DNA from: Myxococcales bacterium
Lineage (GTDB): Bacteria > Myxococcota_A > Polyangia > Fen-1088
Assembly (NCBI GenBank): GCA_003142855.1
Contig: PLNW01000073.1
Coordinates: 1 to 64,000 of the forward strand
DNA length: 64,000 nt
Direction of reading: 5' to 3'
A model generated the notes under the pieces. The model did no database searches. It was not told where the DNA came from and was given only the letters and a program-made list of their open reading frames with translations. The position numbers were made by a program, and so were the translations under genes. Positions 57,323 to 64,000 of the stretch are shown here, piece after piece. How positions within the stretch are numbered: position 1 is the first letter of the stretch; each line of letters begins with the position of its first letter.

Positions 57323-58045
57323 ATGCTGCTTCGGCTTGCTACTCGGCTTCTCTGGCCCGCCCGCTGTGCGGCCTGCAACGCCTTCGTGCCTGAGGACAAG
57401 GCATTTTGTCAGGATTGTGAGCTTTCGGTGTCCGAACTCGAGCAGGCCTGTCACGGCTGCGGCTTGCCCAATACAAATGACGGCCGCGGTGGGGGCCGTC
57501 GCTGTCATGGCTGCCGGGACAAGCCGATGCCGTTCTCGCGGGTTTGGACGGTGCTGGCCTACGGGGGCGCCACCACACAGGCCATTCTTCACCTGAAACA
57601 TGGAAGGCGTCGCCACCTGGCGCGCCCCCTGGGCGCCTTGCTGGCGCCTGCCGTCGCGGCCGCTATCAACAGCGGCGTGAACGCGCTGTGCCCGGTCCCT
57701 CTGCACCCCCGGCGTTTGCGCCAGCGAGGATTCAACCAAGCCTTGGATCTCTTGCGTGTGGCAGAAAGACTAGCCCGACGGCCCGCGGCCCGGCCGCTGG
57801 TGATTCCCGACGGATTGCGCCGAATTCGCGACACGCCAGCGCTGGGATGGGAGTCGCCCGCGTCTCGGCGGCGGATCGTGGATGGGGCGTTTGCCGTGCG
57901 CAGGCCAGAGTGGGCCGAGGGCCGACGGATCTTGCTCGTGGACGATGTCATGACCACGGGCGCCACGCTGGCCGAGTGCACGCGCGTCCTGCTCCGGGCC
58001 GGGGCAGCCGAGGTGGAGGTCGTGGCACTAGCCCGGGTTTGCTAA
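57323..58045 (+). CDS. comF: ComF-family amidophosphoribosyltransferase-like protein
   Basis: A 240-residue protein from ATG 57323. The N-terminal zinc-ribbon has CAACNAF, CQDCEL, CHGCG and CHGC pairs. The phosphoribosyltransferase core includes KHGRRRHLARPLG, PVPLHPRRLRQRGFNQA and the PRPP-binding loop VDDVMTTGATL. ComF/GntX proteins take part in DNA uptake or in nucleobase-related chemistry. No com genes are adjacent. The end is 63 nt before tRNA-Val. Confidence 0.9.
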   Translation: MLLRLATRLLWPARCAACNAFVPEDKAFCQDCELSVSELEQACHGCGLPNTNDGRGGGRRCHGCRDKPMPFSRVWTVLAYGGATTQAILHLKHGRRRHLARPLGALLAPAVAAAINSGVNALCPVPLHPRRLRQRGFNQALDLLRVAERLARRPAARPLVIPDGLRRIRDTPALGWESPASRRRIVDGAFAVRRPEWAEGRRILLVDDVMTTGATLAECTRVLLRAGAAEVEVVALARVC

Positions 58046-58053
58046 CTCTCTTC

Positions 58054-58081
58054 TTGACTCTACCGTCGCCGTCGCTAACGT
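58054..58081 (+). promoter_or_regulatory. Promoter-like sequence upstream of tRNA-Val
   Basis: TTGACT (58054-58059) and TAACGT (58076-58081) with a 16-nt spacer, ending 26 nt before the tRNA. Match is moderate. Confidence 0.45.
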
Positions 58082-58107
58082 AGCCGGCCTGAACCACACG
58101 GATTCAC

Positions 58108-58182
<75 letters not shown>

Positions 58183-58344
58183 TTTGTCTTCGGGCTTCAG
58201 TGCCGGCCGTCGACGGTGCTATCTTTCGGCCGTTGCAATCTTCAACCCTTGCCTATACGCAGTCCGCGCAGACCGGCGCCCCGCCGGCCTGGGCGCGCGC
58301 CTACGCCCTGTTGGCCGGATGTTTGCGTTCGGAGAGCAAAGACC

Positions 58345-60147
58345 GTGAGTGAACGCCCGGTGATCCGCCCCCGCGACAAGGGGGATGTGCCTGACGATCC
58401 GCTGTCCCGTCTGCGCCATTCGGCGTCGCACGTGATGGCCGATGCGGTTCAGCGCCTGCGTCCCAAGGCCAAGGTGACCATCGGCCCGGCCATCGAGAAC
58501 GGGTTCTACTACGACTTCGACACCGAGCCGTTCGCGCCCGATGACATCGAGAAGATCGAGGCCGAGATGGCCAAGATCGTTGCGCAGGACGTGCCCTTCG
58601 AGCGCAAAGTGGTTCCGCGGGCAGAGGCCCTGCGCCTGTTTGCCGACAAGGGCGAGACCTACAAGGTCGAGATCATTCAGTCGATCCCCGAGGGCGAAGA
58701 GATCTCGCTTTACCAACATGGCGATTTCGTGGACCTGTGCGCCGGACCGCACATCGAACGCACCGGGCAGATCAAGGCGTTCAAGGTGTTGTCGTTCGCG
58801 GGTGCCTACTGGCGCGGCGACGAGCGCAACCCGCAGCTCCAGCGCGTGTACGGCACGGCCTTCGCGTCCAAGGACGATCTGAAAGCCCACCTGACTCGTC
58901 TGGAGGAAGCCAAGCGCCGCGATCACCGCGTGCTGGGCAAGCAACTCGACCTGTTTTCCGTCGACGAGTTGGTGGGGCCTGGTTTCGTGCTCTGGCATCC
59001 CAAGGGCGCCATCATCCGTACCGTGCTCGAGGACATGATTCGCCGCGAGCTGGTGCGCCGTGGCTACCAGGCCGTGTTCACCCCGCATGTGGCGCGCGAG
59101 CAGTTGTTGGTGAAGTCCGGCCACATGGAGCACTACAAAGAAAACCTGTTCGGCGGCATGGAACTGGAAGGCCAGCGCTATCTGGTCCGGCCCATGAACT
59201 GCCCCTTCCACATCGCCATCTACCGGTCGCAGCTTCGCTCGCACCGCGAGCTGCCCATCCGCTACGCCGAGTTGGGCGCCGTATACCGCTTCGAGCGCTC
59301 GGGCGTGCTGCACGGGTTGCTGCGCGTGCGCGGGTTCACCCAGGACGACGCCCACATCTTCCTGCGCGAAGACCAGATCGAAGAAGAGATGGCAGCCTGC
59401 GTGCGCTTTGGCCTCGATATCCTCAACGTCTTCGGTTTTGCCGATGTGAAGGCCTTTTTGGCGACCCGGCCGGAGAATTTCATGGGCGAGAAGCCGGCCT
59501 GGGACCGGGCCGAGGCCGCCATCCGGCGCGTGCTGGAGGCCGCGGGCATGCCTTTTGAGGTGGATGAGGGCGGCGGCGCCTTCTACGGCCCCAAGATCGA
59601 TCTCAAGATCCGCGACGCCCTCGGCCGCGAATGGCAGTGCACCACCTTCCAGCTCGACTTTCAGCTTCCCGAACGCTTCGAGTTGGAATACGTGGCGCCC
59701 GACGGTTCACGCCAGCGCCCGGTCATGATCCACCGCGCCCTGTTTGGCTCGATGGAGCGTTTCATGGCGGTTCTCATCGAACATTTCGCGGGCGCCTTCC
59801 CGCTCTGGCTCGCGCCGGTGCAGGCGCGCGTTCTTACCGTCAGTGAGAAGGCCGACGTCTGGGGCCGCGAGGTCCAGGCGCGCCTGCTGGCTGCCGATTT
59901 GCGCGCGGACGCCGATCTGTCTGCCGACAAGCTCGGCGCCAAGATCCGGCGTGCGCAAATGGAAAAGATTCCGTACATGCTCGTAGTGGGCGAGAGGGAC
60001 ATGGCTGCCCGCGTGGTTTCGCCGCGGACGCGGGACGGCCAACAGATGCCAGCAATGCCACTCGACGAGTTGGCGCAGAAGCTGGCGGCCGAAGCCATTC
60101 CCCCCGTTCTGGGCGCCCCTAGGGCAGAGAAGAAACCGACCGTCTAG
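58345..60147 (+). CDS. thrS: Threonyl-tRNA synthetase, without an N-terminal TGS domain
   Basis: A 600-residue class II synthetase from GTG 58345, with GGAG about 10 nt upstream. The protein starts directly with the editing/SAD region: HSASHVMADAV (HxxxH) and HGDFVDLCAGPH (Cys/His). The catalytic core follows, with RPMNCPFHIAIY (zinc-binding Cys), YRFERSGVLHGLLRVRGFTQDDAHIF (motif 2), and MIHRALFGSMERFMAVLIEHF (motif 3), then the anticodon-binding domain. The TGS domain present in E. coli ThrRS (about 60 residues) is missing; total length is about 40 shorter. It is the first gene of thrS-infC-rpmI-rplT-pheS-pheT. Confidence 0.94.
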   Translation: MSERPVIRPRDKGDVPDDPLSRLRHSASHVMADAVQRLRPKAKVTIGPAIENGFYYDFDTEPFAPDDIEKIEAEMAKIVAQDVPFERKVVPRAEALRLFADKGETYKVEIIQSIPEGEEISLYQHGDFVDLCAGPHIERTGQIKAFKVLSFAGAYWRGDERNPQLQRVYGTAFASKDDLKAHLTRLEEAKRRDHRVLGKQLDLFSVDELVGPGFVLWHPKGAIIRTVLEDMIRRELVRRGYQAVFTPHVAREQLLVKSGHMEHYKENLFGGMELEGQRYLVRPMNCPFHIAIYRSQLRSHRELPIRYAELGAVYRFERSGVLHGLLRVRGFTQDDAHIFLREDQIEEEMAACVRFGLDILNVFGFADVKAFLATRPENFMGEKPAWDRAEAAIRRVLEAAGMPFEVDEGGGAFYGPKIDLKIRDALGREWQCTTFQLDFQLPERFELEYVAPDGSRQRPVMIHRALFGSMERFMAVLIEHFAGAFPLWLAPVQARVLTVSEKADVWGREVQARLLAADLRADADLSADKLGAKIRRAQMEKIPYMLVVGERDMAARVVSPRTRDGQQMPAMPLDELAQKLAAEAIPPVLGAPRAEKKPTV

Positions 60148-60174
60148 CGCGGCGACAAACCAGGAGAAAAGACC

Positions 60175-60870
60175 ATCGCAAGGCCAGGTGGGTATTCAGG
60201 TTCCAGCGGAAGCGCTGCGGACAACTATCGTGTTGGGCGACGCATTCGCGTGCCCGAGGTGCGAGTCATCGGTGCCGATGGCTCACAGGTCGGCATCTTG
60301 CCGACCTATGAAGCTATGAAGCTCGCTGAAGAACAGAACCTCGAGCTGGTGGAGGTCAGCCCTCGGGCTGTCCCGCCGGTTTGCCGGATCATGGACTTCG
60401 GCAAGTTCAAGTATGAGGAGTCCAAGAAGGAAAAGGCGTCGCGGCGGCACCAGTCCACGGTCATCATCAAAGAGATAAAACTTCGGCCCAAGACCGACAA
60501 GCACGACTTGGCCTTCAAGCTCAAGCACATCCATCGCTTTCTGGGCGAGGGCAACAAGTGCAAGCTGGTGATCGTCTTTCGCGGCCGCGAGATCGTGCAC
60601 CCCGAGACTGGCCAGGCCATGCTGGATCAAGTCGTCAAGGGCTGCCTGGACATTGCGGCGGTGGAGCAGAAGCCCCTGATGGAGGGGCGCCGCATGGTCA
60701 TGATCATCGGCCCCCGCGCCGGTGTGATCCGACCGGCCAGCGCGCCGGGTGCGGCTGCGCCGTCGCCCGGGCAGGGCGAGCCAGAGGGCGCAGCCAAGGC
60801 GAGCATGCCCCCAGCGGCGCCTCCTATCGGGCCGCGTTTTGGGGCGGCTCCAACGACGCAGAAACCGTAG
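60175..60870 (+). CDS. infC: Translation initiation factor IF-3, probable AUC start
   Basis: A 231-residue IF-3. The IF-3 N domain runs from about residue 17 (YRVGRRIRVPEVRVIGADG) and the C domain includes IKLRPKTDKHDLAFKLKH, REIVHPETG and MIIGPR. The conserved NYRVGRRIR segment lies upstream of the first GTG (60250), and AGGAG precedes ATC 60175 by 8 nt; the N-terminal residues IARPGGYSG then fit. Rare AUU/AUC starts are the rule for infC and give autoregulation by IF-3; M. xanthus dsg is reported to use AUC. A Pro/Ala-rich C-terminal extension of about 45 residues is present. It follows thrS by 27 nt. Confidence 0.9.
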   Translation: MARPGGYSGSSGSAADNYRVGRRIRVPEVRVIGADGSQVGILPTYEAMKLAEEQNLELVEVSPRAVPPVCRIMDFGKFKYEESKKEKASRRHQSTVIIKEIKLRPKTDKHDLAFKLKHIHRFLGEGNKCKLVIVFRGREIVHPETGQAMLDQVVKGCLDIAAVEQKPLMEGRRMVMIIGPRAGVIRPASAPGAAAPSPGQGEPEGAAKASMPPAAPPIGPRFGAAPTTQKP

Positions 60871-60945
60871 TGCCGGCGGTCATTTCCGCTTCGTGGCACT
60901 AGACTCTTGCACTGCCCGACGAGACGGATATACTCCGCGCCTCCC

Positions 60946-61152
60946 ATGCCCAAGATCAAGATGAAGACCAAGAGTGGCGTAAAGAAACGCTTCTCGTTGA
61001 CGGCCAAGGGACGCATCAAAAGGAAGCATGCCTACCTGCGGCACATCCTCACGCCCAAGCGAACCAAGAACAAGCGGAAACTGCGTCGGGGCGGCTACAT
61101 CGCCAAGTCGCAGGAACATCAGATCAAGGCGATGATTCCGTACGGACTGTAG
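60946..61152 (+). CDS. rpmI: Ribosomal protein bL35
   Basis: A 68-residue basic protein from ATG 60946. The sequence PKIKMKTKSGVKKRF, then GRIKRKHAYLRHILTPK, and the AKSQEHQIKAMIPYG end are those of L35. It lies 75 nt after infC and 10 nt before rplT in the standard order infC-rpmI-rplT. The cluster is often regulated by L20 acting on the mRNA. Confidence 0.97.
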   Translation: MPKIKMKTKSGVKKRFSLTAKGRIKRKHAYLRHILTPKRTKNKRKLRRGGYIAKSQEHQIKAMIPYGL

Positions 61153-61162
61153 GAGTTGATTC

Positions 61163-61516
61163 ATGCCCCGCGCTAAAGGTGGATACAAGACGAAGCGACG
61201 CCGAGACCGCGTCCGGAAGCACGCCAAAGGCTTCCGCGGCGGTCGCTCGAAACTGTGGAAGGCAGCGATAGAAGCTGTCCATCACGCTTGGCGGTTCTCG
61301 CTCTTTCATCGTCGCAAGAGGAAGGGCGATTTCCGCGGGGTGTGGATCGTGCGTATCAATGCCGCCAGCCGCGAACTTGGCGTCTCATACTCCCGGCTCA
61401 TCGGCGCGATGGAGAAACAAGGCATCGACATCGACCGCAAGATCCTTGCGGACTTGGCCATCAGCGACCCCAACGCCTTCAAGAAGGTCGCGCAGGCCGC
61501 TGGTGTTGCGTCCTAG
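61163..61516 (+). CDS. rplT: Ribosomal protein bL20
   Basis: A 117-residue protein with the L20 signature: PRAKGGYKTKRRRDRVRKHA, GFRGGRSKLWKAAIEAV, RRKRKGDFRGVWIVRINAA and SYSRLIGAMEKQGI. It binds 23S rRNA early in assembly and commonly represses its own operon by binding the leader. It is 24 nt upstream of pheS. Confidence 0.97.
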   Translation: MPRAKGGYKTKRRRDRVRKHAKGFRGGRSKLWKAAIEAVHHAWRFSLFHRRKRKGDFRGVWIVRINAASRELGVSYSRLIGAMEKQGIDIDRKILADLAISDPNAFKKVAQAAGVAS

Positions 61517-61540
61517 GCTGACCGTGACTCCGGTTCCGTC

Positions 61541-62614
61541 GTGAGTGCAAACGAAGGAACCTCAGCGGCTCAGGATCTGATCTCAGCTTTCGAGCACCTG
61601 ACCGCGGAATTCTCGGCTGAGATCGCGTCGCTTTCGAGCGAGCAGGACATGCGCGCGGTGCAAGCGCGCTACCTGGGCAAGAAAGGCAAGGCCACCGAAC
61701 TGATGAAGGGCCTGGGCCGGCTAGCCCCAGCCGACCGGCCGGCGGTGGGCGAATCAGCCAACCGAGCGCGGGCCGCCATCGAACAGGCTGTGCAGGCGCG
61801 ACTGAGCGATCTGGCGGGCGCTGGCCTGGCTGCCGACCTGGAACGCAAGCTGGACGTGACCCTGCCGGGCCGCGGCCGTCGCGCGGGAACCCTGCATCCG
61901 CTCACGCGGGTTCGGCTGGAAATCGAGCAGATCTTCCACGGCATGGGCTTCGAGGTGCGCACCGGTCCCTGGATCGAGACCGAGTGGAACAACTTCGATG
62001 CCCTCAACACGCCGGCCGACCACCCGGCGCGCGACATGCAAGACACCTTCTATGTCGAGGGTGGCTTCATCCTGCGCTCGCACACCTCGCCGGTACAGAT
62101 TCGCACCATGCTGGCCGGCCCGCCGCCGGTGAAGATCATCGCGCCCGGCAATGTGTTTCGTCGCGACGACGACGCCACCCACACGCCCATGTTCCCGCAG
62201 TGCGAGGGGCTGCACGTGGATCGCAACGTCAGCTTCGAGGACCTCAAGGCCACCCTCATCGCGTTCGTGCAGCGGTTCTTCGGGCCTGACACCCAGATCC
62301 GGCTGCGGCCCAGCTTCTTTCCCTTCACCGAGCCGTCGGCCGAGGTGGACGCGTCTTGCTTCCTATGTGAGGGCAAACAGCCGGCGCGTTCGGCCTGCCG
62401 GCTGTGCAAGGGCACGGGATGGCTGGAGATCGGTGGCTCGGGGATGGTTCACCCCAACGTGCTCAAGGCTGTCGGCTACGATAAATACGACGTGACCGGA
62501 TTCGCCTTTGGCATGGGCCTGTCGCGCATGGCGATGCTCAAGTACGGGGTTTCGGACTTGCGCCTTTTCTACGAGAATGACCTGCGGTTTTTGCGACAGT
62601 TTTCAACGAGTTAG
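61541..62614 (+). CDS. pheS: Phenylalanyl-tRNA synthetase alpha subunit
   Basis: A 357-residue subunit from GTG 61541. The N-terminal coiled coil (about 10-95) recognises tRNA. The class II catalytic core has HPLTRVRLEIEQIF, ARDMQDTFYV, LRSHTSPVQIR (motif 2 region) and the C-terminal GFAFGMGLSRMAMLKYGV. Four Cys (CFLCEGKQ, CRLCKGTGW) form the insertion seen in this family. It forms an alpha2-beta2 enzyme with pheT, 9 nt downstream. Confidence 0.97.
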   Translation: MSANEGTSAAQDLISAFEHLTAEFSAEIASLSSEQDMRAVQARYLGKKGKATELMKGLGRLAPADRPAVGESANRARAAIEQAVQARLSDLAGAGLAADLERKLDVTLPGRGRRAGTLHPLTRVRLEIEQIFHGMGFEVRTGPWIETEWNNFDALNTPADHPARDMQDTFYVEGGFILRSHTSPVQIRTMLAGPPPVKIIAPGNVFRRDDDATHTPMFPQCEGLHVDRNVSFEDLKATLIAFVQRFFGPDTQIRLRPSFFPFTEPSAEVDASCFLCEGKQPARSACRLCKGTGWLEIGGSGMVHPNVLKAVGYDKYDVTGFAFGMGLSRMAMLKYGVSDLRLFYENDLRFLRQFSTS

Positions 62615-62623
62615 GGACGAATC

Positions 62624-64000
62624 ATGAAGATCTCGTTGAACTGGCTGCGGGAACTGGTCGAGCTACCGGCAGGCGCCGATCTCGAGGCCGTGGCCAAGGC
62701 GCTGACCGACCAGGGACTGGAGGTCGAAGGCAGCGAGCCCAAGGGCCGCGAGCTCGGCGGCGTACTGGTCGCCGAGGTGCTGGACATAAAGCCGCACCCG
62801 AACGCCAACAAGCTGCGCATCGTGCGCGTGCGCGCGGGACTTCGCGAGGAGAGCGTGGTCTGTGGGGCACCCAACGTGCCACCACCGGGCAATCGCGTGT
62901 GTTGGGCTCCGCCCGGGGCGCGCCTGCCCGGCGGGCACACCCTGGATGCGCGCGAAATCCGCGGCGTGTTCTCGCCTGGGATGATCTGCAGCGAGATCGA
63001 GATGGGCCTCTCCGAACAGGCCGAAGGGATCTTGATCCTGCCGGCGACCGCTGAGTCCGGCATCGAGCTGGCCCAATACCTGGGCGTGGTGGACGACGTG
63101 CTGGAGGTGAACGTCACGCCCAACCGTGCCGATGCCTTGTCTCACCTCGGGATCGCGCGCGAGCTGGCCGCCCACTTCGGCACGCGCTTGCGGCCACTGG
63201 ACTTGTCCGCGGGTTCTGAAGCAGCGAGCGGAATCACCATGGACGTGCGCATCGACGACGCCCAGGCTTGCCCGCGCTACACGGCCAGCTTTGTTGCGGG
63301 GCTCACGGTGGCGCCCAGTCCCGTCACCATGCGCCTGCGCCTGCAGTACTGCGGGATTCGCGCCATCTCCAATCTGGTCGACGTGACCAACTACGTGCTG
63401 CTGGAGACTGGCCATCCCTTGCACGCCTTCGATTTTGACAAGCTGGTCGGGCCCATCGTGGTTCGGCGGGCGAGGGCAGGGGAGGCCATGAGAACCCTCG
63501 ACGGCCTGGACCGGGCTCTGGTGGCCGAGGACATCGTGATCACCGATGGCAACGGGCCAGTGGCGCTGGCCGGAGTCATGGGCGGAAACACCAGCGAGAT
63601 TTCCGCCTCCACGCACAATGTGCTGCTCGAAGCAGCGATCTTCGAGCCGCGCAGCATTCGCCGCACCAGCCGTCGCCTGGGGCTGATCTCCGAGGCGTCC
63701 TATCGCTTCGAACGCGGTGTGGACGCCAACAGCATTCCCTTGGCCGCGCGCAGGGCCGCCGCCCTCTTGGCCAAGCTGGGCAATGGCAGCTTGGTCGGTG
63801 GCATGGTCGATCGCTACCCGCGGCCGTCGCTGCCAAGCAAGGTCAAGCTGCGGACCACCCGCCTGCAGCGCGTGACCGGGGTGGACTATCCCGCGAGCTT
63901 CGCGCGGGATCAGCTTTCTCGTCTCGGCATCACCTGCGAAATGGCGGGCGATGGCCTTGTCGCCACCGTCCCCACTTTCCGGCCCGACCTGACCATCGAG
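62624..64000 (+). CDS. pheT: Phenylalanyl-tRNA synthetase beta subunit (partial)
   Basis: Starts at ATG 62624 and runs off the right edge with 459 codons visible. The N-terminal part begins MKISLNWLRELVELP; the tRNA-binding EMAP-like segment (HPNANKLRIVRV) and the B3/B4 editing region (YTASFVAGLTVAPSP, LQYCGIRAISNLVDVTNYVL) follow, then NTSEISASTHNVLLEAA and RLGLISEASYRFERGVD. The remaining C-terminal ferredoxin-like region lies outside. It is typical of the 800-residue bacterial subunit. Confidence 0.97.
   Translation, partial: MKISLNWLRELVELPAGADLEAVAKALTDQGLEVEGSEPKGRELGGVLVAEVLDIKPHPNANKLRIVRVRAGLREESVVCGAPNVPPPGNRVCWAPPGARLPGGHTLDAREIRGVFSPGMICSEIEMGLSEQAEGILILPATAESGIELAQYLGVVDDVLEVNVTPNRADALSHLGIARELAAHFGTRLRPLDLSAGSEAASGITMDVRIDDAQACPRYTASFVAGLTVAPSPVTMRLRLQYCGIRAISNLVDVTNYVLLETGHPLHAFDFDKLVGPIVVRRARAGEAMRTLDGLDRALVAEDIVITDGNGPVALAGVMGGNTSEISASTHNVLLEAAIFEPRSIRRTSRRLGLISEASYRFERGVDANSIPLAARRAAALLAKLGNGSLVGGMVDRYPRPSLPSKVKLRTTRLQRVTGVDYPASFARDQLSRLGITCEMAGDGLVATVPTFRPDLTIE

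Noticed and set aside
58187-58344. Possible leader regulator (T-box-like) before thrS
   Set aside because: Some GC stems are visible but no T-box consensus or terminator/antiterminator pair was found, and T-boxes are rare in this type of organism.

Overview
The window looks like chromosomal DNA of a high-GC, Gram-negative, myxobacterium-type organism (Myxococcota, probably Polyangia-like). The grounds are many lipoproteins and outer-membrane proteins, three Ser/Thr protein kinases with Pro/Ala-rich or PEGA-like tails, a DUF2330 protein, an AgmX/PglI-type domain, a FHA-GAF sigma-54 activator, and an infC gene that appears to start at AUC, as reported for Myxococcus xanthus dsg. The assignment rests on gene content only.

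Region 1 (1-16.2 kb) is accessory DNA. At the left edge, on the minus strand, is an integrative-element module: a HUH-type rolling-circle Rep, a small OB/SSB-like protein, an excisionase-type HTH protein and a tyrosine integrase cut by the window edge. Two identical-arm palindromes lie just upstream of rep, and a perfect 29-nt hairpin lies inside its 5' end. Next is a six-gene minus-strand defence operon: Mrr-type endonuclease, an unassigned PD-(D/E)XK protein, HsdR, HsdM, HsdS and a PIN-domain protein. The first two genes are bracketed by an 80-bp direct repeat made from the 5' end of hsdR. A DarT/DarG DNA ADP-ribosylation toxin-antitoxin pair follows on the plus strand. The region ends in decayed toxin-antitoxin pieces (UPF0175, truncated DUF3368 PIN, addiction-module fragment) with a 38-bp direct repeat.

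Region 2 (16.2-35 kb) is chromosomal: envelope genes (lipoproteins, beta-barrel-like protein, DUF2330 protein, a formylglycine-generating-enzyme-like protein with a frameshift, matrixin protease, AgmX-double-cupin fusion), a B12/radical-SAM protein, a nucleotidyltransferase, half an MFS transporter, an RGG-rich disordered protein, an HU-like protein, SAM hydrolase, HrpB helicase and a UbiB-family kinase.

Region 3 (35-55.3 kb) holds rnc-cca, an orphan ETF domain, and signalling genes. It also holds two tandem copies of a two-gene module: a periplasmic TPR-like protein with two membrane spans, followed by a lipoprotein that shares a Cys-rich N-terminal module but carries a different C-terminal cargo (a Cys-rich domain in one copy, a GH79-like glycosidase in the other). 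phd-vapC and hicBA sit between the copies. A DEAD-box helicase with a DbpA-type RNA-binding domain and a tight kinase / TPR-membrane / FHA-sigma-54-activator / lipoprotein operon follow.

Region 4 (55.3-64 kb) is housekeeping: acyl-CoA synthetase, comF, tRNA-Val(GAC), then the canonical translation cluster thrS-infC-rpmI-rplT-pheS-pheT, with pheT running off the right edge.
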